From contig LUCM01008263.1 in assembly GCA_008360955.1 (NCBI GenBank), positions 55,477-119,476 on the forward strand: DNA of 64,000 bases, read 5' to 3'. Origin of the DNA: Fasciolopsis buskii. Its lineage: Eukaryota; Platyhelminthes; Trematoda; Plagiorchiida; Fasciolidae. Numbering within the stretch: position 1 is the stretch's first letter; each line of letters starts with the position of its first letter. Shown here in pieces: positions 34,872 through 46,530 of the stretch. Under the pieces are notes generated by a model. That model saw nothing but the letters and a program-made list of their open reading frames with translations. It searched no databases and had not been told where the DNA came from. The translations under genes were made by a program, and so were the position numbers.

Positions 34872-36979
34872 CAAACTTGCCGAATGTCCTCAAGTTCCAA
34901 TCAAAAATAGTTGCATTACTCCCATAAAAAATCAAATCAATTGTCTCAATCCTACAACTCAAAATAGAGGTGAACAGGCTACAGATTTTGTCCAAAATCA
35001 TCTACAGTAGGTCCTTTTCATTGTAAAACTATTGGTGTACACATGTGACAATTCTTCCTTAATGAGCCGTACCAAGCCAAAAGTAGCTTTCCAATACTTT
35101 CGTTTTTCAAGTAAATGATGACTTAATAAATTTATCCAAATGTTATTTCCGAAACACGAGGTGGTGAATTTTCCTCATTTGCCTGAAAGCATTTCTAAGA
35201 AGAAATATTATTGATATTGAAGAAATACCCGGCAGGATAGTCGTTAACAATAATAAACGCTACCATGATTTTGTTGATTCAGTTTGTCACGCAGTTACCA
35301 TAGTAGCAAAATATTTAAAAGAACAAATGAATTTATACGAATTCTTTGGTTTGCTATTCAATTTCTGTCTGCCTATCTATCGTGAGACTGAATGATACAT
35401 TTACGAATACATGATTTATGGAACGTGGTTGAATTAATCCTTTCTTGCTCCCGATGAATTCAGCCACCACAGAAGCATCGTTCCAATGAAAATTTCTAAT
35501 GGATACGCTTAAATGAGAGGAGTTTGAAATGTAGTCATCATCAAATAGCACATTAGTTGAACTAAAAAGCTCTCGACTTTACTATCTCATAACCGTATCC
35601 ATTTCTGAATGTAGTGAACAATCAATGGAATCATACGAAACGGTACATGTAACAGTTGATTGCCTGTCATCCACGCTTATATACGCGCATAGAGGGGTCC
35701 TCCGAACACAGAGCGACAGAAGATCTGCCACATTTAGCAAATTGCATAAAAATGAAATTTGAATTCAGTGAATTGTAAGACGCCAATCCTATGCCTGAGC
35801 AACATCAGTCACTCATCAGTAATGACCCATTTTGTTTCGTAATTCAGTTGTTGTCATTATTACTCATTCAGGGTGGTGTTACCAGGATTTCGCAACATAT
35901 TCTATTATTAGTCAATTCAGAGTGATGAAACAAACTTATTGTTTATTAACAATGTACAGTCTACATAACCAGCGAATTGTCAGTATGTCGGTCACCAAGA
36001 GAACTTTTTCACCGAAATCGTGTTTACAACCCAGTCGGACGGCAGTGATCGAACGGGCAATATCAAACAGTTATCCCAAAATGGCTACGATCCATTTCTT
36101 GAAAACTGTGCACTATGTTCGATCATTAGTGAAAAACAAGCAAAATACAGAATGGTTCATTTATTTATTTTTTTTTGCTTCTCGATTCACCAGTCTTTAC
36201 CCAATATTCTTTTCTACAAGTGATGGTGCGATCAACTGTATACAATGTTTCGGTCCTTTTTTCTTTGAAGTAAGAATTCTGATTGTACCAGACCTTTAAC
36301 TATATCTTCACAATGTATTTATGTATATACATATCGATGTAAAACAAGCAACAGAAAACAGGCACACCTTTCTTTGGCTGACGTCCCCAACCGGAAAGTA
36401 GCAGTCTATCCAGTCCACCGTGAGGTACTCTAACCCTGCATGTCACCAAGCGATGCCTCATAGAAATTGTTTGATCCTTTCAAAATTGTGTGTGCGAACA
36501 CTCGAAGCCAAGTTCGCTCTTTGGGTGACCTTTCACTCCAGTTCACTAATGAGAAGAGGTGTTTGTCTACTTTATTCCTTCTATTCAACTTTATCGTTGA
36601 GATAATAATGGTGACCACCTTCTCCTCATGTGTGACACTGATCGTTACTGAGATGGAAACTGCCTAAGTTAAACTTTATGGGCATTGCCGAGCCACTGAC
36701 TGTAGACCCATTTGAACAGTAACTATATTTTGACAGTCCGCATTTTCGGGATGCTGTTTGCCTGTTTGAACGGCAGACATGTTGTAACAGAAAACGACCC
36801 GCTTGAAAATGAATTGTCTTTCCAGGAAAGTGAGTTGTACGGTGTAGATAAATATAACCACTTGCGTAATTGATCGCTTACAGAATGAAATGTTCTTCCA
36901 AACACGAAAAACTCGATTGGTGTTCACTAAATTGAGGTATGTGCGGCATTGGCGTGACATCCGGCTATCGATTTGTGCA
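34872..36979. other. Intergenic sequence, nothing assigned
   Basis: AT-rich. The longest frame, 155 codons at 35832-36299, has no recognisable domain, is rich in aromatic and hydrophobic residues from T-rich sequence, and is not called. Confidence 0.5.
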
Positions 36980-38702
36980 GCCTTCCCCCAGTTTTTTTCA
37001 AATTAGGTGGAGAAGCACTGGCTTCGTGGTATTTGGAACGAGGAGCCTATCCCGTTATCGTGGGGTGAGTCACTGATTATACCCGTCTTCAAGAATGGTA
37101 CACGGAGTGACTGCAGTAATCCTCGTGGGATTAGTTTAATTCCGATAGTTACTAAAGTGTTAGCTTCGATAATGCTGCGCCGTTTGACACCGATTCGCGA
37201 GAGTAATATCCGCGAACAACAGGCCGGATTTTGGCCAGGTCGAGGTCGCATCGACCAAATATTCACTCTTCGACAGATACTCGAAACGCGCCACACGCGC
37301 CGCCGCCTTACGATGGTAGTCTTTCTCCACTTGAAAGGTGCTTTTGACGCGATGGATCGACCAGCACTGCTCAGTTTTCTACACCGGAAAGGTATGCCAA
37401 CGAAGTTCTTGAACCTATTGAGAGCATTGCACTCACATACCTATGGTCGTGTGAGGGCATACGGTGATCTATCAGTTTATTCGAAACGACTAGCGGTGTT
37501 CGACAAGGGTGTCCCATCTTTCCATTCTTATTCAACTTCGTCATGGACGAGGTGATGGAAGATGGTTTAGGAGGTCTCTGGGATGTAGGAGTCGAACTGG
37601 GAAATGGAGGGAAGCCATGTGACTTAGATTACGCAGACGACGTCGTGTGCTTTTTCGAGTCTGTGGACCATGCACAACACCCACTAGATAGACTGTGGAG
37701 ATCGGTTGCTGGGTTTGGCATGTGCTTTGCACCTTCAAAGTGCAAAGTACTGTTGCAGGACTGGACGACAGCAGCGCCGAACTTGATACTGGACGGAGAG
37801 GAACTAACGACTGTGGACCTTTTCACCTACCTTGGTAATTGCGTGTCCAACGATGGTAGCTCGGGGGTGGAAGTAAATATGCGTATATCCAAGGTTAGTT
37901 CAGCTTACGCTGGATTGAAGCACTTGTGCCGTCGGCCTGATATTTCACTGAAGTTGAAAGGTCGTGTGTACTGTGCTGCAGTGCGTTCAGTTCTGTTGTA
38001 CGGTTGCGAGACGTGGAGTATGCGTGTGGGCGATGTTCGTCGGTTGGAGGTTTTCGACAACGGATGTTTACGTAGTATGGCTAGGATTGGATGGAGTGAT
38101 CGAGTGAGTAATATTGAGGTTAGGAATCTGGTATTGGGTGCCACTTCTGAAAATAGCTTGTTTGAGCGTATGAAACTTAGTAGATTACGCTGGTTGGGTC
38201 ACGTGTTGCGTATGACGAACACTCGTCTGCCATATCGTGCCCTATTTTGTGTTCCTCCTAAGGAATGGAAGAAGCCACCTGGAGGTTGACAGATAACGTG
38301 GCAACGTGGGATGAGGGAATGTACAGCGAAGTTAGGTAAAATAGGTGTTTCACGTCTTCGTGGTTAGGGACCGAAAGACGCGTCAATTAGCTGTCTGGAG
38401 ACACTGAAGGTTATGATAGTGAACCGTGAACAGTAGCGATCGTGCTGTCCTTTTCTATCGAATCAGAATGATTGAAAGTGTGTTTGTACAGTTAGATTGT
38501 GTTTCGTGAGTTAGCTTCAACAGCATGTTATCTTTTTCCGCTTGTGTATGTCTACTTCCTGTTCTCTTGGATATTCACTCTTTCTATTGAAACATGTAAC
38601 TCTGGAGAAAAGCAGCGGTCAGTGAGGCTTGCCTTGCTGTTTAACGGTGAACGATAATGATGATGATGGTGATGGTGATGACGATGATGATGATGATGAT
38701 CT
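36980..38702 (+). mobile_element. RTE-type LINE, family RTE-A, 5'-truncated but nearly intact RT
   Basis: Plus-strand reverse-transcriptase half of an RTE-clade LINE. In order: WGESLIIPVFKNGTRSDC and NPRGISLIPIV (37060-37150), REQQAGFWPGRGRIDQIFTL (fingers), FLHLKGAFDAMDRPAL (motif A; the usual FLDLKGAFD aspartate is His here), GVRQGCP just before 37520, LDYADDVVCFF (YADD, about 37630), LQDW...YLGNCVSNDGS, then RVYCAAVRSVLLYGCETWSM and RLRWLGHVLRM. A single frameshift near 37480 separates the upstream frame (37007-37555) from the downstream frame (37543-38289). A stop follows PPGG at 38287. The element ends in a GAT-type trinucleotide tail. The endonuclease part is missing. Confidence 0.93.
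38652..38701 (+). repeat. (GAT)n tail of RTE-A
   Basis: GAT/GGT triplets directly after the RTE-A 3' region, as typical of RTE 3' ends. The next base begins similarity to RTE-B. Confidence 0.85.
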
Positions 38703-40500
38703 GTGAAGCTGATGGTTCGCCGATCCACAAACACCAGAGCCGCCTTGTGAGCTTGGCGGAACACTTTCAGGCACAATTTACTTGGAATTCGGCGTCGGCC
38801 CCTCCTGCGGCTATTTGGCATGCGTCCGATGGCCTGGTGTAACAGATCAACCTACTGTCCTGCAGTTACTCATTGAAATACAAGTATTGCGACGTCGTGA
38901 AACACCGTGGTCTTATAGGATTTTTCCTGGTTCATTTAAGAATAGGGGAATGGAACTGACAAGAGAACTTCAATTTTTGTTCTCGAAGATGTTACTCTGA
39001 GAATATCTCCTTCTCGTGGGGGAGCCGATCATCGTTCCCAACTTCTGAAAGGGCTTGCACAATGACTGCGCTAACCATAAGGGTATTGGCCTAATCCCAA
39101 TAGCGGCAAAGCTGCATTCATCCGTCATTCTTCGCGAGGCGTACAACATGCGTGAAGTGCAAACTCGTGAGGAACAGGCCGAGTTTCGCGCTGGTCGTGG
39201 ATGCGTCGATCAAATCGCCACCCTCCAACAGGTGGTAGAGGACCGCTCTACTTTCCAAAGGTCATCGGTCGTCGAATTGTTGGACAGTTGCGCAGCCTTT
39301 GACTCTGTTGATAGGTCCGCAATATTGCACTACTTGTTGAGAAATGAATTACAAGAGAGATACATGTTGGTCCTCAAAGAGTTGTACCGTCGTACCTCAG
39401 GTCAGATGAGAGCCTACGGCCAGCATTCGTCACCCTTCATCGTATTCAGTGGAGTACGGTGGGGCTGGGCTATATCCCCATTTCTTTTCCACTTTATCAT
39501 AGGGCGTGTTCTACAGAACGCTGCATCAGGTATTTCAGATGGTGCAGTTGATCGTTTCTCAGGGAACGCAGTATGCTGATGATATCACCTTGCTCAGTGA
39601 CAATGTGCAGGCAGTTAATCGAGCGTTGTACTGCTTGGCTATCGGAGAATCCAGATATGGTATGAGCTTCGCACTTTCAAAATGAAAAGTAATTGTAGAT
39701 TTTCAGGAGCCTGTATCTGCACTCACTCATTGTGGTGATCAGTCAGACGTAATCATTAACTTCAGATACTTCATGAATTTGACCACACTTTGCGGAGGTG
39801 TTTGAGGGGTCATCATATCACGAATTGCGAAAGCCAGGACAGCTTTCGGGAACCTGCAACATTTGTAGCACCGCCGTAACATTTGGGAAGTGTGGGTGGT
39901 GCCACAATTCATAATGTTCCACTTTATGGTTGCATTGGGGATGCCCAACGACTTCGACATCCGACCACCGATGTATCCGAAGGATTAAAGAATGACAAGG
40001 TGTGTCGTCGTGTGTTGGATGTAGACAGTCGTCCAGTGATTGAGATAACCACTCCATGTCACCTTTGGTGGTTTGGACACAGATTGCTCATGCCTACCTA
40101 TCGTCTACCTTTTTTTGCTCTGTGTGTTTATGCTGAGTTAGGCTGAGAGAAGCGACGTGGCGGTCATCCCATGACTTGGCGTGGAGGAGGGTTTGGCCTC
40201 GGTTGTTGTTTCCCATCTTTATGGTTGGGGCTCAAGAGATGAGGATTGTTGTTGGTTGGAGACGCTGAAATATATGGTTCAGAGCGGAAGTCTGTGTTGT
40301 GAGTGGCCCGTCTGTATGACTCATCTCTCCTTGAAAATAATGGCAGAACAACCAAGAAACCACAAAATGTGTAAAGTGAAAATGTAATAGAATACACTTG
40401 GTTTTCTATGGATTACTTTTTACCTCTATTTTCCCACTTGTTGTCCCATTTTCATCGTGTATTTTTGCCACTATGCTTGTTTTCAAGCGGGTATCAAATA
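38703..40500 (+). mobile_element. RTE-type LINE, family RTE-B, copy 2 (defective)
   Basis: Plus-strand copy of the element at 11505-13800. It starts within the EADGSPIHKHQSRLVSLAEHF segment and contains EPIIVPNF-stop-KG (stop about 39048), CANHKGIGLIPIAAKL, EEQAEFRAGRGCVDQIATL and SGVRWGWAISPFLFHFIIG. Frame breaks in RFSGNAVC-stop just before YADDITLL (about 39567). LYGC-GD and RDEDCCWLETLKYM codons follow, then a 3' UTR ending near 40500. The palm A region reads LDSCAAFDSVDRSAI. Long stretches are identical at protein level to copy 1, and the stop in NF-stop-KG and the frame break before YADD are shared. It begins immediately after the RTE-A tail. Confidence 0.92.
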
Positions 40501-43349
40501 TGTACATATATTTCATTGTGGCTTTACGAGACTTTAGAGGATACTTTTCTGTGCCGCAACACTGTTGTATTCAAAATTTCGTTTATCTTTTTGTAATGAT
40601 TACGACGGATTATTATAAGATCTTTCGCCATTAACTGGTGCTGCTTGGAGCAACCAAAATCATTGCATTTTGTTACGAGGTTATTGATTGTAAAATCTTA
40701 GCTGAAATTGTCTTCTGAATATCGCAACTGATTTCGTCATTTCGCTTTCGAAGCAGTTCCGAAAAATACGAGGTATTCCAAATAGGTCTAATTATTTCTT
40801 TCTGCACGCCTGGCATTTTGTGGCATTTCAATAAGCTCGGATTGTTCGGATATTCGCTGTTGATTAGGCGGCACGTAAACATCACGAGCAGACTTGGACG
40901 GTGTCGCTGGCATGTTATGGATATCTTTATGACCCGAAATAAACAGCTGCCATCAGTGAAAAGTTGTTTGTTATTTACTTCGGCCTTGAGGAACCACGAA
41001 AATGGCCTCAGTCAGAGGTATAAATGAAAACCTGTTGGTGTTTGTAGCAATAAATAAAGTCACACAAATCTTGCAACGTATTGTCATTGAAGGCTAGAAT
41101 CTTTGCTACTTGTTGCCACGAGGAACAACGAGAAGTGATCTGGACTTTTGTTACACAGGTACAAGGTTTGTCACAACCTCAATTTTTTGGTTAAACTTTA
41201 AAGGTACGACGCCCCTAGAATGAAAGGAATTGACTCAATCTGAAGGAATTTTCAAATACCTTTCAGTGCGTAATTAGTTCGCGAAATATTCTTATCCCAT
41301 TTGTTCAGGAGAGTGAATATCTACCTGTCTGCATTTTGGCAATGTTTCTACTCTGTGAGACTATCGAATCAATCACATCAAATCGCTGTGGCCTGCGACA
41401 CCGTGTGTGGTAAATCTTCTGCATCCTTTCTCTAGCCTACTGTGAATGGTCAATCATCACCCAACCCATGACTCAGGTCAAGCACGCATCTCCGATCGTA
41501 CGCTCGCATTTCAGATAAGGAAAAACCACGATCACTGAATCACCAACGTCAGATTACAACTTGATCTTTGACCACAATTACTTCACATTTATGCATTACG
41601 AATAACGTTTTGGCATTAGTCAGTATATAAGCAAAGATCAAGCCTGAGTAACGCGAGAAGAATTTCTGATGAAGACCTATTATGTAAGTGCAGCCCTGAT
41701 GTTTTTTACCGACTGCAGTGGTCGACTGTAAACACGAAAACTTACTTGTTTCTGTTTTATCTCTTCGTCCGTTAACATGATGAAGAGCAGCTATACAGAC
41801 AGGAATGATCCAAACTGTCAGACTGCTTTCTGTCCGTTATGCTTCAAGAGGGAATGGCTGGTAATACTCCCAAATGTAGTTTAATACACAGAAAACATGA
41901 TCTATCTCAATTCTGTCCTCTCAGTTGCTTTTAAATTGACTAGTCTGATCGAAGTGTGATTATTTGGACAAAAATCGGTCAATAAGTGATAGTCTGTCGC
42001 GTATTGGCTAATCGCTGGTCATGTGACTTGAGCCTTCTTGTGACCTTGGGTTAGGATGACAAAAAGTAAGTATGTACTTCACAGCGATTTCACAAAAAAT
42101 AACTAAAAAAAAAAATCAACCTTTGGATCAAAATCTCGTTTGCATAAAGTTCGTGTCTATCCCTCTGTGTTTGATCATTGTTCACACATTGTGCCAAACA
42201 TGAAAAATATACAACTTTTGGTTATGTTATTTGGCAGGATTTATTTTGTAATTTTGAAGCTCCAAGACTGTCGTCTAACTGGGTAGAATCCTTTGAATAA
42301 AGACCCAAGCTCAATAGAAAAGCCTACAATTGGCGAGAAACATGATTTGATGGAATTTTTCAAAATTCTTTGTCGCTTAATGGATTTACGAAACATGTTT
42401 TACAAAATCAGTCAACGTGTTCAAATGATATTTTTAAAAATTCTTTCTTCCCTTCGGACATATAAATTTTCAAGAACAAATCTACGCCTTTCATTATTCA
42501 CTGATGCGTGAATATCGTTCCGCTAATCATTGATCGATGGGCGTTGATGGAAGCATTCGTTCGTCTTTCTCCTTTACCTCTTGGGTTGATCTAACATGCT
42601 TCACTGCATATCTACGATGGCATATGCAAACAAGCAAAATTCATTCTAACTCGGGAGAATAAAAGCATGCACTGATTTGATGTGATTCATTTATCCCTTC
42701 TCTATTTGTTCGATTCCAGCTCTTGTTCTTCTTCACCTCAAGTCTGACTGATCGACCGGGAGCTTGAGAGAACAGCAGAGGACTCAAATGTGGAATTCAT
42801 ACTCTGGTCTGATTTTTGATATTTCAGTCAATCTTTCGCGCACACATGTTATTTCAGTCTTCATAATGATCTTGCTTTTCTTCTTATGGCCAAACTATTC
42901 AGACGTGTTTCTACATACGTTTGCACCTTTAGACTGGCTGCGCTACATTTTCATTCTTGCTGCCGTCGCGTCAACAATTCAATGGACTTGTTTTTCAGAG
43001 TGAGCACTGTTCGTCGCTATTCACGGTCGAATTTACACCTACTAAAATGCTCTTCTGAATTTTCTGCCCTATGGAATTTAACTACGCATCTACATCACAG
43101 ATTTTCTACTAAACCAAAAGACATGTGCACCGGTTGGCACATTGCTCTTGAATGCACTCCTCCAGCCAAAATTCCTGTCTCATCTCGACTAATTATTGAC
43201 ACTTTCTTTATTCACAAAATTCCCGAATCTATCTTTTCCTCTCTGCTATCGGATACAAGCTCATATTTGGGTGATTTACACGCAAGAGTCTCGTTTTAAC
43301 CTACCTGTTACGGGTGCTCAGTATCCATCGTAGGTTTTTGTGCACACCG
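40501..43349. other. Intergenic sequence, mostly unassigned
   Basis: AT-rich to about 42500. From about 42700 to 43300 the plus strand is more open (frames 42764-43003 and 42886-43299) and may belong to the 5' part of the degraded LINE that follows, but no motif is clear. Confidence 0.4.
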
Positions 43350-44235
43350 ACAGCATGGACAGTCCGACGACAAGAAAACCGGATGCTGTGTGATTACATA
43401 CGTGAGCCCTTCCCGGGTCAGACATTTCTGAACCAGTTTGTTCATATGCATTTTCTGGTGTTGACTGCCAACGTATTCAAAATGGTCCTAACTTTTCTCG
43501 ACAGAGGAGCACAATCATAACGAACTATATGCTGCTGCTGTTTGCACCGCCAACGGAGATTTCATTTTTTTTCGATTCTTTTCTGTCTTTCTGGGTCCCG
43601 TTGAAAATTGCTGACCTACACATTGTCCTAGGCAATTTTAATCATGATTTCACACTTCCCCTTCAGCGATTATGATTTGACCGATCTGTCACTTTATCCA
43701 AGCAGAGTGACCTCTACCCTAGATAGAACTATTGCCTGTCATCTCGAGTTATTCCGTATCAAATTACGTGCCCCAATCTGAACCGGTCATCATTGCCTGT
43801 TATTTTTGAGACCTAAGATTTATTTCCTAACCTCTTTCCGATCTTTCAAAGAGTGGGAGCGAATCAAATGTGACATGCCTCGGTCCGCGTGTAAAAAATG
43901 TGTACAAAAATCTTTCGGATCCATCCCGTCCCTTACACAGTGACCTTTCTAAAGGTCGTTCTCGTACTAGGACATGTTCTACCTTCCGCTCCATACCCCG
44001 TCGTATAAATATCTGTAAGAACTCGATGGTTCTGTATCTAGACCGCATTCTTACCAGTCGGGTGTAGGTTGGGATTGACTATCTGCACAATCTCTCGTAA
44101 CTTTAAATGTTTTATTTGGCCCCATTTTTCTTCCACTCAGTATTCTGATGAGGTGACGAAAGTGTCCTTTTCGACTGAAATGCGGTCACCTATGTACGGG
44201 AAAGGCCAATAAAATGTAATTTAATACAATGAAAG
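43350..44235 (+). mobile_element. CR1-like LINE remnant with 3' end
   Basis: The C-terminal LINE signature is at 43870-44067 (LSDPSRPLHSDLSKGRSR, then NICKNSMVLYLDRIL), matching the C-terminal region of the element at 7975-8301. Upstream, at about 43620-43640, codons read HIVLGNFNHDF, resembling the ILGDFN endonuclease motif, followed by TSTLDRTI. The RT middle is missing, so endonuclease and tail are brought together by internal deletion. The 3' UTR ends in an A/T-rich tail aatgtaatttaatacaatg at about 44213-44231. Confidence 0.7.
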
Positions 44236-46419
44236 AAAGTTAGATTGAGGGAACATTACATCGACAGGCAAATCAGAGAGCCTGGCGATCCAGGTAAGTG
44301 AAAATGGAGTTTCTTCAATTGAAAACGAACTAGGAGAGATACCGTAAAATGTTTCTATTCCCGCCTCCTCCTCCCCCCAAACTGAATTTACTTGTCAGCC
44401 AGAGGTATTCACTATTCGAATTTATCAGACAATAGGAAAAGGGTACAAGTATTCAAAAAATCTTGAAAACTTCAAGTGTGTATTGTTCTGCTATGACGAC
44501 ACCAATGAGCAAGTCAGACTAGACCATTTGTGCAGGAGGCGATATGGTCGACCAGTCACTCTAAGTCGGGATTTTTGCACCTGGGTATTCCTAGGCCAAA
44601 CCCTCTCGAATTTGGCCATCCGCCAATTCTAGTGTGAGCGACTGTATTCCTAAAATGTCATACAATTGATCGGTAGGCAAGATAAACGCAAGTGGAAAAC
44701 CGTGTCTCATTAGTGGCCACATCAATCGTATAACTCAGCCGACCTGGAACCTACTTCTCTAATGAAAATAGAATATCTAATTTTGTTAAAATTTCACGCT
44801 TTGTAAGTGAATATTTGTAATCGTTTTAAATAAATCAAGCGGATAAAGTCTACAAAATGTCCTCGTTTAACGTAAGAACAAAGACGTATTAGGCAGCATT
44901 GATAAAACCGTGATAAAAAACGATTGTGCGAATAAGAGGACAAGGAGATTGTTCAGTGACAATGTCAGGATCTAGTCAATTCGAATTTAGCCAGAGGCAA
45001 CCCGATCCTAGATCAGCCTGATTACTGACAGAAATCCAAAGAAAAGTCAACTGTTTTCTCAATTCCACTTGAATGAACACAACCACAACCATCTCGAGGA
45101 ATCTATTCTCTTTATGGCTTCCTTAATTTTATCCCCTCATCAACGATATCCGGCAGTTTAGTGTGTGATGAAGAATCCAAACAAGCTTTTTGACAAATTC
45201 TTATGTTTCACATCAGCATCGTGAATCTTTGAAAATGACTTATCATAAGGTCCTCCAATGCTTGCCGGATGTACAGCTGGCTCATACATTTCCGTACTTT
45301 TATTTTACTAAACTGTTATCCCAATTTTGATTAGAACAACTGACTATCTGGTTCACAAAAGCCCAAACCGGATCTCGTTTTCATCTTACTGAGTTGCACC
45401 AGGTTCGTTCCACTGCCAGAAAAAAGGTTTTTCTATGCACAGCGTGCTGAGATTGACTTTTGATAAAAGTATCAAGTTGTGAATTGCTTGAGCAAACTGT
45501 TCGGGAAATTTGAATCCAATCCTAGGGATATAAGATTTCATTTGGAACGGCCCACTGACCAACTGTGATGCGAAATTTACACAAGTCTGAAAGGAACCAG
45601 TCAAGTTTGTATTAATGAAATTCTTCTGAGAATACCGTAAAATGATTTTTTTCTGCTTCGTTCGCTTCGGCACGTGTATTCCGACTGATCGATCAGATTT
45701 CTACTGTTGTTTTTTGTCATACGACCACTCGGTTAGGGTAGTGGATACGACTTGCTGGGCCTACAAGTGCTTTGTTTTCATAGTGGTTTGTGCCACAACT
45801 GGTGTTCTGGGCCACCTATTGCGTTCTGGGACGCGTCCAACACTGTCATAGAGTTATCCTGATAAGTCAATGTTTCCTTGATTTGATCGCTAAACCTCCG
45901 ATTGACTGTTCTGCCAAATCGCTTGTACGACCGTCGAATTTAATTGGGAATGCGGTGAAATGCATACACAGTGATATTAAGTATTCCGCAAGAGATGCTA
46001 TGAATTTGAGAAGAATTTGCGTCCTATTCTGACCCCTAACTCGGAGAAGTCAAGTAGGCGAGAGCAGATGGAGAATAGCGAACTTTGGTCATTATTTTAA
46101 TTTTCCTCGTCAGTAATCCATTTTTGTGAATCAATTCCGGGGACAATCAAGTGTCCGGCTTAAGCGTTTCCTGATGTAGAAGTGATTCGCTGTGAGAATA
46201 TTCGAATCAGTGACGTTCTAACTCAAACCCCTTGGATAATGACCACTTAAAGGTAGACGACATTTTGATATTGCGTGGCTCATTACCACACGTGAATTAT
46301 TACTATGAATTAGCAGTAGGAGGTTAGATGTTTTCATGAAATAATTCACCACGTGATATCAACCCCCAGCTAGCAAGTAAGAAAGTATGAAAGCAGTGTA
46401 CACCTGCTTCTTGTTAGGA
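44236..46419. other. Intergenic sequence, nothing assigned
   Basis: No coding frame with recognisable content. Frames at 45386-45673 and 45642-46032 were read and match nothing I know. Confidence 0.5.
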
Positions 46420-46530
46420 ATTATCAGCAGTGCATATCTACCGCGCCCGAATTGTGGCGCGAATCCTGGGCGAACGATTCTGAGTCGAACGCCGTAGCCA
46501 TCACGCTACTGGGAAGGCTGTCGACGGTTT
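46420..46530 (-). repeat. Possible tRNA-derived SINE fragment
   Basis: On the minus strand an A-box-like gtagcgtgatggctac is followed by a B-box-like cgttcgactcag, in a GC-rich block within AT-rich sequence. No full cloverleaf forms. A chance match is possible. Confidence 0.35.

Noticed and set aside
35832..36299. 155-codon plus frame
   Set aside because: Biased composition from T-rich DNA, no motif, overlapping frame of equal quality.
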